Shown: positions 15,951-25,124, counted from the stretch's first letter. The stretch is 64,000 bases of DNA from JBGVSA01 sp041807905 (GCF_041807905.1 NZ_JBGVSA010000019.1:1-64000); one strand, 5' to 3'. Made by a program: numbers and translations. The notes: generated by a model from the letters alone, not told the origin.

Positions 15951-17357
15951 ATGCAGCTTTCGCTCTCGCCGGAAAGCGCCGTTCCTCTCGTCGACCAGAT
16001 CGTAGGAGCGGTGCGCGGCCACATCGACGACCGCCTGCTGCGCCCGGGCGCGCGCCTGCCGGCCATCCGGCAGCTTGCCGAACGCCATGGGGTGAGCCGC
16101 TTCACGGTAGTGGAGGCCTACGACCGGTTGGTGGCGCAGGGGTATCTGCAATCGCGGCGCGGCGCGGGGTTCTTCGTCGCGGCGCGCGAGGACGCGGTGA
16201 CCAGCGCCGTGCCGGCGACACAGCGCCAGCAGGCCATCGATGTGGCGTGGCTGATGCGACGCGCGCTGTCGACCGATCCGCGACTGCTGCAGGCGAGCGT
16301 GGGATGGCTGCCGCCGAGTTGGCTCGACAGCGAAGGCGTGCAGAAAGCGGTACGGCTGATGTCGCGGGCGGGGGAGGGGGCCCGCTTTGGGTGCTACGGC
16401 GAGCCCAACGGCTATCGTCCGCTGCGCGAGCAGTTGCGCATCATGCTCGGCGGCCTGGGCATCGAAGCGGCGCCCGACCAGATGGTGCTGACGCTGGGTG
16501 CCACGCAGGCGCTGGATCTGATTTCGCGCTTCATGGTCCGGCCCGGCGACACGGTGCTGGTGGACGACCCCGGGTACTTCAATCTGTTTGGCGCGCTGCG
16601 TTTGCTGGGCGCGCACCTGATCGGCGTGCCGCGGCTGGAAGACGGCCCCGACACCGAGGCACTGGAAGCGCTGGCCGCGCAGTACAAGCCGCGCCTGTTC
16701 ATCACGCATTCGGTGCTGCACAACCCGACCGGCAGCAATCTGTCGCCGGCCACTGCATACCGCGTGCTGCAGACGGCCGAGCGCCACGACTTCCTGATTG
16801 TCGAGGACGATACCTACGGTGACCTGTCCCCCGCGGCCGCTACGCGACTGGCGTCGCTCGATCAGCTCAATCGCGTGATGTTTGTCGGCAGCTTTTCCAA
16901 GACACTGTCATCGAATGTGCGGGTTGGATTTGTCGCCAGTTCGCCCGCACTGGCCGAGCAGCTTGCCGACATCAAGCTGCTGACGGCGGTATCGACTTCG
17001 GAGTTTACCGAACAGATCATCCATCGCTTGCTGAGCGACGGGCACTACCGCAAACATGTGGAACGCTTGCGTAGCAGACTGGGCGAGGCGACGGTGCGTA
17101 CAGCACGCATGCTGGAATCGGCGGGGCTGGAGTTCCGCTTTCCCGATTCGGGGGTGTTCATCTGGGCGAAGGTGCCGGGCGAGGAAGACGTGAGCTGGCT
17201 GGCCGAACAGGCTGAACGGCACGACATCATGCTCGCGCCGGGCAAGGTGTTCCGGCCGCAGTTGCAGCCCTCGCCCTATCTGCGCATCAACGTGGCGTAT
17301 GCCAATGACGTGCGGCTGGAGCGCTTCCTGAACGAAGCGCTCGCCGCGCGCGGGTGA
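15951..17357 (+). CDS. MocR-family (GntR/aminotransferase) transcriptional regulator
   Basis: The 468-residue regulator joins a GntR winged helix (about 1-75: LPAIRQLAERHGVSRFTVVE, YDRLVAQGYLQSRRGAGFFV) to a fold-type I aminotransferase-like domain (about 110-465). The PLP-binding lysine is K317 in SFSKTLSS, with the expected VDDPGYFN and HNPTGSNLS segments upstream. Such proteins sense PLP or an amino-acid aldimine and regulate neighbouring genes. Here the divergent EamA transporter is the obvious target, suggesting control of amino-acid or B6-related export. It is not PdxR in any demonstrable sense, since no pdxST is nearby. It ends 6 bp from the convergent lgt stop. Confidence 0.9.
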   Translation: MQLSLSPESAVPLVDQIVGAVRGHIDDRLLRPGARLPAIRQLAERHGVSRFTVVEAYDRLVAQGYLQSRRGAGFFVAAREDAVTSAVPATQRQQAIDVAWLMRRALSTDPRLLQASVGWLPPSWLDSEGVQKAVRLMSRAGEGARFGCYGEPNGYRPLREQLRIMLGGLGIEAAPDQMVLTLGATQALDLISRFMVRPGDTVLVDDPGYFNLFGALRLLGAHLIGVPRLEDGPDTEALEALAAQYKPRLFITHSVLHNPTGSNLSPATAYRVLQTAERHDFLIVEDDTYGDLSPAAATRLASLDQLNRVMFVGSFSKTLSSNVRVGFVASSPALAEQLADIKLLTAVSTSEFTEQIIHRLLSDGHYRKHVERLRSRLGEATVRTARMLESAGLEFRFPDSGVFIWAKVPGEEDVSWLAEQAERHDIMLAPGKVFRPQLQPSPYLRINVAYANDVRLERFLNEALAARG

Positions 17358-17363
17358 AAATCG

Positions 17364-18251
17364 TTATGCCGTGGCTGGCTTGCGCTTGATCGACCACACC
17401 AGCATGGCGATGCCGATGAGGATCATCGGCAGGCTCAGCCATTGGCCCATGGACAGATTCGCCGCCAGCAGGCCGAGGAAGGCGTCGGGCTCGCGGGCGA
17501 ATTCGGCGATGAAGCGGAACACGCCATAGCCGATCAGGAACAGCGCCGAGACCATGCCCATCGGGCGCGGCTTGCGCGAGAACAGCCACAGGATCAGGAA
17601 TAGCGAGAGGCCTTCGAGCGCGAACTGGTAGAGCTGCGACGGATGGCGCGCGAGCCCGAAATGCTGAAGCTGATCGAGCCTGTCGACATACGGCTGCAGT
17701 GCGCCTTGCAGTGACGGCATGGCCTGTACTGCGGCCTGGTCCTCTCCGCGGGCTTGCGGGAACACCATCGCCCACGGTGCCGAGGGTGAGGTCACGCGGC
17801 CCCAAAGCTCTCCGTTGATGAAGTTGCCCATGCGCCCGGCCGCCAGGCCCAGCGGCACCAGAGGACCGACGAAGTCGCCCACCTGCAGGAAGTGACGCCC
17901 GGTGCGGCGACCGAAGAGCCACAACGCCGTCAGCACGCCCAGAAAGCCGCCGTGGAAGCTCATGCCGCCTTGCCAGATAGCGAAAATTTCCAGCGGATGC
18001 GAGAAGTAGTAGTCGGCCTTGTAGAACAACACATAACCGAGACGGCCGCCAATGACCACGCCGAGCGCACCGTAGAACAGCAGATCGTCCAGGTCGGTGG
18101 GTTTCCAGCCCAATGCGGGCTGGGTGCGTGCACGGTACTTGCCGAGCACCAGGAACAGGATGAAGGCCACCAGATACATGAGCCCATACCAGCGGACGTG
18201 CAGGGGGCCCAGTGACAGCGCTATCGGGTCGAATTGTGGATGGACGAGCAT
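17364..18251 (-). CDS. lgt: Prolipoprotein diacylglyceryl transferase
   Basis: This 295-residue inner-membrane enzyme moves diacylglyceryl from phosphatidylglycerol to the lipobox cysteine of prolipoproteins, the first step in lipoprotein maturation. The family signature GRMGNFINGELWGR spans residues 139-152, and the conserved His is H100 in GGMSFHGG. About seven hydrophobic helices are visible, and the N-terminal LHVRWYGLMYL segment is typical. It would process RlpA and the GH28 lipoprotein of this window. It is divergent from ilvD across a 100-bp gap. Confidence 0.96.
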   Translation of the reverse strand: MLVHPQFDPIALSLGPLHVRWYGLMYLVAFILFLVLGKYRARTQPALGWKPTDLDDLLFYGALGVVIGGRLGYVLFYKADYYFSHPLEIFAIWQGGMSFHGGFLGVLTALWLFGRRTGRHFLQVGDFVGPLVPLGLAAGRMGNFINGELWGRVTSPSAPWAMVFPQARGEDQAAVQAMPSLQGALQPYVDRLDQLQHFGLARHPSQLYQFALEGLSLFLILWLFSRKPRPMGMVSALFLIGYGVFRFIAEFAREPDAFLGLLAANLSMGQWLSLPMILIGIAMLVWSIKRKPATA

Positions 18252-18351
18252 GAGCCAGAACGGTCGGTTAGAATTGAAATCTTCTCATTGAACCACACCA
18301 AGGTGTCGCGCGCCCGCATTGCGCCAGCACGGCACCCCCAGGAGAGCCGCG

Positions 18352-20211
18352 ATGCCGCAGTACCGTTCCCGCACTTCGACCCAGGGTCGCAACATGGCCG
18401 GCGCCCGTGCCCTGTGGCGCGCCACCGGCATGAAGGACGAAGACTTCTCGAAGCCGATCATCGCGGTCGCCAACAGCTTCACCCAGTTCGTGCCCGGCCA
18501 CGTCCACCTCAAGGACCTCGGCCAGCTCGTCGCCCGCGAGATCGAAGCCGCCGGCGGCGTGGCGAAGGAATTCAACACCATCGCCGTCGATGACGGCATC
18601 GCCATGGGCCACGGCGGCATGCTGTATTCGCTGCCCTCGCGCGAACTCATCGCCGACGCCGTCGAATACATGGTCAACGCCCACTGCGCCGACGCCATGG
18701 TGTGCATCTCCAATTGCGACAAGATCACCCCCGGGATGCTGATGGCCGCCATGCGCCTGAACATCCCGACGGTGTTCGTGTCGGGCGGCCCGATGGAAGC
18801 CGGCAAGGTCATCGCCCACACTGGCGGCGCCGAAAAAATCATCAAGCTCGACCTCGTCGACGCCATGGTCAAGGCGGCTGATACGCATGTGTCCGATGCC
18901 GAAGTCGCTGAAATCGAACGTTCCGCCTGCCCGACCTGCGGCTCGTGCTCGGGCATGTTCACCGCCAATTCGATGAACTGCCTGACCGAAGCGCTCGGCC
19001 TGTCGTTGCCGGGTAACGGCACGGTGGTCGCCACGCATGCCGACCGCAAACAGCTCTTCCTGCGCGCCGGCCGCCTGATCGTCGACCTGGCCAAGCGTTA
19101 CTACGAGAAGGACGACGCCTCGGTGCTGCCGCGCTCGATCGCGACTTTCGACGCCTTCCGCAACGCCATGAGCCTGGACGTGGCCATGGGGGGCTCCACC
19201 AACACCGTGCTTCACCTGCTGGCCGCCGCGCGCGAAGGCGGTGTGGATTTCACGATGAAGCACATCGACGATGTGTCGCGCCACGTGCCGTGCCTGTGCA
19301 AGGTCGCACCGGCCACCGACAAGTACCACATCGAAGACGTGCACCGCGCTGGCGGCGTGATGGGCATCCTGGGCGAGCTGGACCGCGCCGGCCTGCTCAA
19401 CACCAAGGTCAATACCGTGCACGCGCCGACGCTGGGTGACGCGCTGAACCAATGGGACGTGCGCTGCGCCGAAGGCCCGGTCCATACGCTGTACAAGGCC
19501 GGCCCCGGCGGTGTGCCGACGCAGGTGGCCTTCAGCCAGGAGCGCCGCTACGAGTCGCTCGACCTCGACCGCGAAAAGGGCTGCATCCGCGACAAGGCGC
19601 ATGCTTACTCGCAGGACGGCGGGCTGGCCGTGCTCTACGGCAACATCGCCCGCAACGGCTGCATCGTGAAAACCGCTGGCGTCGATGACAGCATTCTCAA
19701 GTTCACCGGCAAGGCCCGTGTGTTCGAAAGTCAGGAAGACGCGGTCGACGGCATCCTGGGTGAAAAGGTCAATGCCGGCGACGTGGTGGTGATCCGCTAC
19801 GAGGGCCCGAAGGGCGGCCCGGGCATGCAGGAAATGCTCTACCCGACCTCGTACCTGAAGTCGCGCGGGCTGGGCAAGCAGTGCGCGCTGCTCACCGATG
19901 GTCGCTTCTCCGGCGGCACCTCGGGCCTGTCGATCGGCCACGCATCGCCCGAAGCCGCGATGGGCGGCGAAATCGGTCTGGTCGAAGACGGCGACTCGAT
20001 CGAGATCGACATCCCGAATCGCACCATCCGCCTGGCCATCAGTGACGAAGAAATGGAGCGTCGCCGTGCCGCCATGAACGCCCGCGGCGCCAAGGCCTGG
20101 AAGCCGGTTTCGCGCGAACGTTCGGTCTCTGCCGCCCTGCAGGCCTACGCCGCACTCACCACGAGTGCCGACACGGGCGCCGTGCGCGACGTCACCCAAG
20201 TGCAGCGCTGA
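18352..20211 (+). CDS. ilvD: Dihydroxy-acid dehydratase
   Basis: IlvD catalyses the penultimate shared step of valine and isoleucine synthesis, dehydrating 2,3-dihydroxy acids with an iron-sulfur cluster and Mg2+. The 619-residue length matches the E. coli-type enzyme (616). Cluster-binding cysteines appear in SNCDKITPG and CPTCGSCSGMFTANSMNC, and the GRFSGGTSGLSIGH and GGSTNTVLH motifs are intact. GGAGAG 5 nt before the ATG at 18352 decides the start; an upstream in-frame ATG at 18319 is less likely. No other ilv gene is adjacent, and no attenuator-like leader peptide was seen in the 100-bp gap to lgt. A bidirectional terminator follows. Confidence 0.96.
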   Translation: MPQYRSRTSTQGRNMAGARALWRATGMKDEDFSKPIIAVANSFTQFVPGHVHLKDLGQLVAREIEAAGGVAKEFNTIAVDDGIAMGHGGMLYSLPSRELIADAVEYMVNAHCADAMVCISNCDKITPGMLMAAMRLNIPTVFVSGGPMEAGKVIAHTGGAEKIIKLDLVDAMVKAADTHVSDAEVAEIERSACPTCGSCSGMFTANSMNCLTEALGLSLPGNGTVVATHADRKQLFLRAGRLIVDLAKRYYEKDDASVLPRSIATFDAFRNAMSLDVAMGGSTNTVLHLLAAAREGGVDFTMKHIDDVSRHVPCLCKVAPATDKYHIEDVHRAGGVMGILGELDRAGLLNTKVNTVHAPTLGDALNQWDVRCAEGPVHTLYKAGPGGVPTQVAFSQERRYESLDLDREKGCIRDKAHAYSQDGGLAVLYGNIARNGCIVKTAGVDDSILKFTGKARVFESQEDAVDGILGEKVNAGDVVVIRYEGPKGGPGMQEMLYPTSYLKSRGLGKQCALLTDGRFSGGTSGLSIGHASPEAAMGGEIGLVEDGDSIEIDIPNRTIRLAISDEEMERRRAAMNARGAKAWKPVSRERSVSAALQAYAALTTSADTGAVRDVTQVQR

Positions 20212-20228
20212 TCGGCAGCACACAAAGT

Positions 20229-20265
20229 AAAAGCCCCGGCCGCTTGGCGGTCCGGGGCTTTTTTT
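20229..20265 (+). terminator. Bidirectional Rho-independent terminator between ilvD and gatA
   Basis: The stem AAGCCCCGG (20231-20239) / CCGGGGCTT (20252-20260) runs into a seven-T stretch on the plus strand. On the minus strand the same stem is followed by TTTTACTTT. It lies between the convergent ilvD and gatA genes and can serve both. Confidence 0.93.
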
Positions 20266-20305
20266 CGTCCGACGCCGCGCGTGGCGGCTCGGGTGACGCC
20301 TGTGC

Positions 20306-21757
20306 TTACAGCGACGGTGCGCGCAGATGCCAGTCGGTGGCTTGCTGGAAGCGGTGGGCCACGTTGAGCAGGCGTGCCTCGGCGAAGTAATTGCCGATGA
20401 GCTGCATGCCGACGGGCATGTTGGCCGCACCGAACCCGACCGGCACCGACATGCCCGGCAGCCCGGCGAGGTTCACGCCCAGCGTGAAGACGTCCGACAG
20501 GTACATCTGCACGGGGTCGTCGGCCATCTTGCCGATTTCCCATGCCGTGGTCGGCGCCACCGGGCCGGCGATGACGTCACACTGGCCCAGCGCGCGCTGG
20601 AAGTCTTCGGCGATCAGTCGGCGCAGTTGCTGCGCCTTGATGTAGTAGGCGTCGTAGTAGCCATGCGACAGCACATACGTGCCGATGAGAATGCGGCGCT
20701 TCACTTCGGCCGAGAAGCCCTCCGCGCGGCTCTTCTCGTACATCTCGGCCAGATCCTTGTAGTCGCTGGCGCGATGACCGTAGCGCACACCGTCGAAGCG
20801 CGACAGGTTGGAGCTGGCTTCGGCCGGCGCGATGACGTAGTAGGCCGGGATCGCCAGCCTGGTGTTGGGCAGGCTTACTTCGACGGTGGTCGCGCCCAGC
20901 TTGCGCAGTTCGGCCAGAGCGGCCTCGACCGACGTGCGTACGTCGTCGGCCAGACCGTCGCCGAAATACTCGCGCGGCAGGCCGATCTTGAGGCCGTCGA
21001 GCGGGCGGGCCAGATCGCGCGTGTAGTCTTCGAGCGGGCGGTCCAGGCTGGTGGAGTCACGCGGATCGAAGCCCGCCATGGCGCCGAGCAGCAGGGCGCA
21101 GTCTTCGGCCGTGTGGGCCATCGGCCCGCCCTGATCGAGCGACGAAGCGTAGGCCACCATGCCATAGCGCGATACCACGCCGTAAGTCGGCTTGATGCCG
21201 GTGATGCCGGTGAATGCCGCCGGTTGGCGGATCGAGCCGCCAGTGTCGGTGCCGGTGCCGGCCGGGACCATGCCCGCCGCCACGGCGGCCGCTGCGCCGC
21301 CCGACGAGCCGCCGGCCACGCGATCGACGTTCCACGGGTTGCGGACCGCGCCGAAAGTGGGGTTCTCGCTGGTCGAGCCCATGGCGAACTCGTCCATGTT
21401 GGTCTTGCCCAGGCAGACCGTGCCGGCTTCCTTCAGGCGCGAGACAACGTGCGCGTCGTACGGGCTGACGAAATTGCCAAGCATCTTCGAGCCGCAGGTG
21501 GTCAGCACGCCTTCGGTACAGAACAGATCCTTGTGCGCGATAGGCACGCCGGTCAGCGGGCCGGCCTCGCCGGCTGCGATGCGGCGATCGGCGGCATCCG
21601 CCGCAGCCAATGCGCCGTCACGATCGACCGTGATGAAGGCGTTGATGGTGCCGTTGGTTCGCGCGATGCGGGCGAGGTAGTCCTCGGTCAGCTCGCGGCT
21701 GGAGACTTTTTTCTGGGCGAGCCGTTCGGCAAGCGTCTTGACGGAGGTGACGGTCAT
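20306..21757 (-). CDS. gatA: Asp/Glu-tRNA amidotransferase subunit A
   Basis: GatA is the glutaminase subunit of GatCAB, which converts Glu-tRNA(Gln) and Asp-tRNA(Asn) to the amidated forms. The 483-residue protein has the amidase signature with the Ser-cisSer-Lys triad at K76 (AHKDLF), S151 (GGSSGG) and S175 (TGGSIRQP). Length is normal. It is the last gene of the minus-strand run gatC-gmhA-gatA, with 48 bp to gmhA upstream. gatB, which usually follows gatA in betaproteobacteria, is absent here; the convergent ilvD follows instead, so GatB must be encoded elsewhere. Confidence 0.96.
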   Translation of the reverse strand: MTVTSVKTLAERLAQKKVSSRELTEDYLARIARTNGTINAFITVDRDGALAAADAADRRIAAGEAGPLTGVPIAHKDLFCTEGVLTTCGSKMLGNFVSPYDAHVVSRLKEAGTVCLGKTNMDEFAMGSTSENPTFGAVRNPWNVDRVAGGSSGGAAAAVAAGMVPAGTGTDTGGSIRQPAAFTGITGIKPTYGVVSRYGMVAYASSLDQGGPMAHTAEDCALLLGAMAGFDPRDSTSLDRPLEDYTRDLARPLDGLKIGLPREYFGDGLADDVRTSVEAALAELRKLGATTVEVSLPNTRLAIPAYYVIAPAEASSNLSRFDGVRYGHRASDYKDLAEMYEKSRAEGFSAEVKRRILIGTYVLSHGYYDAYYIKAQQLRRLIAEDFQRALGQCDVIAGPVAPTTAWEIGKMADDPVQMYLSDVFTLGVNLAGLPGMSVPVGFGAANMPVGMQLIGNYFAEARLLNVAHRFQQATDWHLRAPSL

Positions 21758-21805
21758 GTTGTTCTTCGGCGGGGCGCGTTGGCGGCCCGCGTCGTCGGCC
21801 GATGG

Positions 21806-22387
21806 TTACTGTACGAAACCCATGCCGCGCTCGATGTGGTCGATCAGGGCGTGGATGAATTTGATGTGGATTTCCTGGATGCGGTCGGCGTAGCCGAAGT
21901 GCGGTACGACGATCTCGGCGTCGGCCAGCCCGCGCATCTTGCCGGCGTCCTTGCCGGTCAGGATCACGACCTTCATGTCGCGCTCGCGGGCGGCCTTGAT
22001 GGCCGCCAGGATGTTGGCTGAGTTGCCGCTGGTCGAAATGCCCAGCAGCACGTCGCCGGGACGGCCGAGTGCTTCGACCTGACGCGAGAAGATGGAATCG
22101 AAACCGTAGTCGTTGCCCACGCAGGTGATGTGCGACGGATCGGAAACGCACAGCGCGGCCAGCGCCGGGCGATTGTCGCGGTAGCGGCCAGACAGCTCTT
22201 CGGCGAAGTGCATGGCGTCGCAATGCGAGCCGCCATTGCCGCAGGTGATGACCTTGTTGCCGGCCTTGAGCGCCTCGACGAAGAGATCGCCGGCCTTTTC
22301 GGCCTGCGCCAGAATGCCCGGGTCGGCCAGTACGCGCGACAGCAGATCGGCGGCTTCGGTCAAGTGTTGGCTGAAACGTGCGCTCAT
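21806..22387 (-). CDS. gmhA: Phosphoheptose isomerase GmhA
   Basis: The 193-residue SIS-domain protein matches GmhA (sedoheptulose-7-phosphate isomerase), the first committed enzyme of ADP-L-glycero-D-manno-heptose synthesis for the LPS core. The segments CGNGGSHCDAMHFAEELSGR, CVGNDYGF, LGISTSGNSAN, LTGKDAGKM and PHFGYADRIQEIHIK follow the E. coli enzyme closely (192 residues). That separates it from the related DiaA. Its ATG overlaps the gatC stop (ATGA, 22384-22387), so translation is coupled. Position inside gatC-gatA is unusual. The partner gmhB lies at the other end of the window. Confidence 0.92.
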   Translation of the reverse strand: MSARFSQHLTEAADLLSRVLADPGILAQAEKAGDLFVEALKAGNKVITCGNGGSHCDAMHFAEELSGRYRDNRPALAALCVSDPSHITCVGNDYGFDSIFSRQVEALGRPGDVLLGISTSGNSANILAAIKAARERDMKVVILTGKDAGKMRGLADAEIVVPHFGYADRIQEIHIKFIHALIDHIERGMGFVQ

Positions 22388-22671
22388 TCGATTACCTTCG
22401 GTACGAGATAGAGACCCGCTTCGGCCTCCGGAGCCACGGCCTGGAAGGCTTCGCGGCGATCGGTTTCGGTCACGGCGTCGTCACGCAGGCGCTGATGCAC
22501 GTCCTGCGGATGCGACATGGGCGCAACGCCGGTGGTATCGACAGCCTGCATCTGCTCGATGAGCCCGAGGATGCCGTTGAGTTTGCTGGCGGTGGCTTCC
22601 GCTTCACCGGCCGATAGTTCCAGGCGAGCAAGGCGCGCGATGCGATAAACCTGATCGAGGGATAGGGACAT
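22384..22671 (-). CDS. gatC: Asp/Glu-tRNA amidotransferase subunit C
   Basis: GatC (95 residues) wraps around GatA and GatB and stabilises the amidotransferase. The sequence has the usual LDQVYRIARLARLELSAGEA helix, the LNGILGLIEQMQAVDTTGV segment and the terminal YLVPKVIE motif. It is the first gene of gatC-gmhA-gatA and is divergent from mreB across 205 bp that should carry both promoters, an arrangement common in betaproteobacteria. Confidence 0.95.
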   Translation of the reverse strand: MSLSLDQVYRIARLARLELSAGEAEATASKLNGILGLIEQMQAVDTTGVAPMSHPQDVHQRLRDDAVTETDRREAFQAVAPEAEAGLYLVPKVIE

Positions 22672-22876
22672 GGGTGGTGACGATTAAGTTATGCCCGGCT
22701 ACGTAATTTTCCTGACAAATCAGTTCAAAACCTTGTGTCAGATGGGCACTTGGGGCCGACATGCGACCACAAATCTTGAAGCGCAATAGGGTAACATACC
22801 CGCCTATTTTGTTTTCCAACCACCCGGCACCCCTCAGCGCGACCTGCTGCCGCGTCCGGCGCCACTGGACCTATAC

Positions 22877-23920
22877 ATGTTCGGCTTCCTCCGCTCCTAT
22901 TTTTCGAATGACCTGGCCATCGACCTGGGTACCGCCAACACGCTGATCTACGTGCGCAGCAAGGGGATCGTGCTCGATGAGCCGTCCGTGGTTGCCATCC
23001 GCACCGAAGGCGGCCCGAACCAGAAGAAGACCATCCAGGCCGTCGGCCACGCCGCCAAGCAGATGCTCGGCAAGACCCCCGGCAACATCACCGCAATCCG
23101 CCCGATGAAGGATGGCGTGATCGCCGACTTCACCGTCACTGAGCAGATGCTCAAGCAGTTCATCAAGAAGGTGCACGACTCGCGCATGTTCTCGCCGAGC
23201 CCGCGCATCATCATCTGCGTGCCTTGTGGCTCGACCCAGGTCGAGCGCCGCGCCATCCGCGAATCGGCCCTGGGCGCCGGTGCATCGAACGTGTACCTGA
23301 TCGAAGAGCCGATGGCCGCCGCGATCGGCGCCGGCCTGCCGGTGGCGGACGCGACGGGCTCGATGGTGGTCGACATCGGCGGCGGCACGACCGAAGTCGG
23401 CGTGATCTCGCTGGGCGGCATGGTGTACGCCGGCAGCGTGCGCGTCGGCGGCGACAAGTTCGACGAATCGATCGTCAATTACATCCGCCGCAATTACGGC
23501 ATGCTGATCGGCGAGACCACCGCCGAACTCATCAAGAAGCAGATCGGCTCGGCCTTCCCGGGCTCGGAAGTGAAGGAAATGGAAGTCAAGGGCCGCAACC
23601 TGGCCGAAGGCATTCCGCGCAGCTTCACCATCTCGTCGAACGAAATCCTCGAAGCGCTGACTGATCCTCTGAATTCGATCGTGTCGGCCGTCAAGATCGC
23701 GCTTGAGCAGACTCCGCCGGAACTGGGCGCCGACATCGCCGAACGTGGCATGGTGCTGACCGGCGGCGGTGCGCTGCTGCGCGACCTCGACCGCCTGCTG
23801 ATGGAAGAGACCGGCCTGCCGGTGATCGTGGCCGAAGACCCGCTGACCTGCGTGGTGCGCGGCTCGGGCATGGCGCTCGAGAAAATGGACAAGCTCGGTT
23901 CGATCTTCGCCTCCGAGTAA
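22877..23920 (+). CDS. mreB: Rod shape-determining protein MreB
   Basis: MreB is the bacterial actin homologue that orients elongasome synthesis along the cylinder. The 347-residue protein begins MFGFLRSYFSNDLAIDLGTA, including phosphate-1 motif DLGTANTLIY. It also has the phosphate-2 motif VVDIGGGTTEVGVIS and the adenosine segment VLTGGGALL. It heads the mreBCD-mrdA-mrdB-rlpA operon. The coding sequence is very close to canonical MreB. A 110-bp gap to mreC holds a short frame with a strong ribosome-binding site. Confidence 0.98.
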   Translation: MFGFLRSYFSNDLAIDLGTANTLIYVRSKGIVLDEPSVVAIRTEGGPNQKKTIQAVGHAAKQMLGKTPGNITAIRPMKDGVIADFTVTEQMLKQFIKKVHDSRMFSPSPRIIICVPCGSTQVERRAIRESALGAGASNVYLIEEPMAAAIGAGLPVADATGSMVVDIGGGTTEVGVISLGGMVYAGSVRVGGDKFDESIVNYIRRNYGMLIGETTAELIKKQIGSAFPGSEVKEMEVKGRNLAEGIPRSFTISSNEILEALTDPLNSIVSAVKIALEQTPPELGADIAERGMVLTGGGALLRDLDRLLMEETGLPVIVAEDPLTCVVRGSGMALEKMDKLGSIFASE

Positions 23921-23951
23921 CACACGAAGTACGCAACAAGGAGGCAGCAGG

Positions 23952-24023
23952 GTGAAGATCATCGGTCTGGCGCACTTGAAGACACCGATGTCCCGCCCGC
24001 TGTCCTCTTCCTCCCCCGCCTGA
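23952..24023 (+). CDS. Candidate 23-residue upstream ORF between mreB and mreC
   Basis: A GTG-initiated frame reading MKIIGLAHLKTPMSRPLSSS then SPA sits in the mreB-mreC gap. It is preceded by a near-perfect Shine-Dalgarno, AAGGAGG (23938-23944), at 7-nt spacing. Its TGA (24021-24023) lies 7 bp before the mreC ATG, which has no Shine-Dalgarno of its own. It may be a translated leader that delivers ribosomes to mreC, or the GTG site may be fortuitous. No homologue is known to me. Confidence 0.4.
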   Translation: MKIIGLAHLKTPMSRPLSSSSPA

Positions 24024-24030
24024 GCTCCCC

Positions 24031-25119
24031 ATGTCTGTCGTCGGCCATCAGCCGCCTCCGTTCTTTCGACGCGGTCTGCCGCCTGCAGCCAAGCTGACGC
24101 TGTACCTGGCGCTCTCGCTCGGCCTGTTGGTCGGCGACCTGCAATTGCGGTACCTCGACAATCTGCGCCAGGGCGTGGCGATCCTTACCTATCCGCTCCA
24201 GATCGCTGCCGCTACGCCGGGCGAATTCCTGCACAACGCCGGCAAGTACTTTTCGGGGCTCGTCGGGCTGGAGGCCGAAAACAAGCGCCTGAAGGCCGAG
24301 CAACTGACCGACGCGCGCGACCTGCTGCGCCTGTCGCAGCTCCAGCACGAAAACGACCAATTGCGCGGGTTGCTGAAGATGCGCGAACGCGTGCCGGTCA
24401 GTTCGACGGCGGCCGAAGTGCTGTTCTCGGCGCGCGACCCGTTCTCGCTGAAGGTCATCATCGACAAGGGCGGCAACGCCGGCATCGAATCGGGGCTGGC
24501 GGTCGTCGATGGGCAAGGCGTCATCGGACAGGTGACGCGCGTGTTTCCCATGAATGCCGAAGTCACGCTGCTGACCGACAAGAATCAGGCGATTCCGGTC
24601 GTCATCGAGCGCAGCGGCCTGCGCGCGGTGATGTTTGGCACCGGCGGCGGGCTGATGGAGCTGCGCTATCTGGCCGCAAACGCCGATGTGCGTCCCGGCG
24701 ACCGCATCCTGACTTCGGGTCTCGATGGCGTCTTCGTGCCGGGGCTGCCCGTGGCAACCGTGGTTGGCAGCACGCACAGCGCGGGCGAGCCCTTCGTACG
24801 CATCATCTGCAAGCCCATCGGTGGCGTGGAGCAGGCCGGTTCGGTGCTGGTGCTCGGCCGTTCCACCGGCGCGCCGATGCGCCCGCAGGAAGACACCGCC
24901 GATCCGCAGCGCTCGATCTCGGGCCGCATCCATCGTCCGGCCAACGCTGCCGATGCCTCCGCGCCCGTCGCGTCTGCGTCGCAAGCCCCGGCGGCTCCTG
25001 TCGCCGCACAGTCGCGCCCGATGGCCCGCCCCGCGCAGCGTCCAAATGCCTCGGCGCCGGCCGCACGTCCGGTACGCCCCAATGCCTCCGCCCCGGTGGC
25101 GCGACAACCGATTCCCTGA
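24031..25119 (+). CDS. mreC: Rod shape-determining protein MreC
   Basis: MreC is the bitopic scaffold that activates PBP2-RodA in the elongasome. After the beta-type N-terminus QPPPFFRRG comes one transmembrane helix (about 19-37), then a coiled coil (about 70-120, LEAENKRLKAEQ...QLQHENDQLRGLL). The paired beta-barrel periplasmic domain (about 125-280) follows, with DKGGNAGIESGLAV and LLTDKNQAIPV. The last 80 residues are a disordered Ala/Pro/Arg tail, making it longer than many homologues at 362 residues. The start lacks a clear ribosome-binding site. Confidence 0.94.
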   Translation: MSVVGHQPPPFFRRGLPPAAKLTLYLALSLGLLVGDLQLRYLDNLRQGVAILTYPLQIAAATPGEFLHNAGKYFSGLVGLEAENKRLKAEQLTDARDLLRLSQLQHENDQLRGLLKMRERVPVSSTAAEVLFSARDPFSLKVIIDKGGNAGIESGLAVVDGQGVIGQVTRVFPMNAEVTLLTDKNQAIPVVIERSGLRAVMFGTGGGLMELRYLAANADVRPGDRILTSGLDGVFVPGLPVATVVGSTHSAGEPFVRIICKPIGGVEQAGSVLVLGRSTGAPMRPQEDTADPQRSISGRIHRPANAADASAPVASASQAPAAPVAAQSRPMARPAQRPNASAPAARPVRPNASAPVARQPIP

Positions 25120-25124
25120 TCGCC

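Noticed and set aside
20327..22021. 564-codon plus-strand frame
   Set aside because: It is antisense to gatA and gmhA, both of which carry full catalytic signatures on the minus strand.
22871..23962. 363-codon minus-strand frame covering mreB
   Set aside because: It is a shadow of the highly conserved mreB coding sequence, with no ribosome-binding site or recognisable motif.
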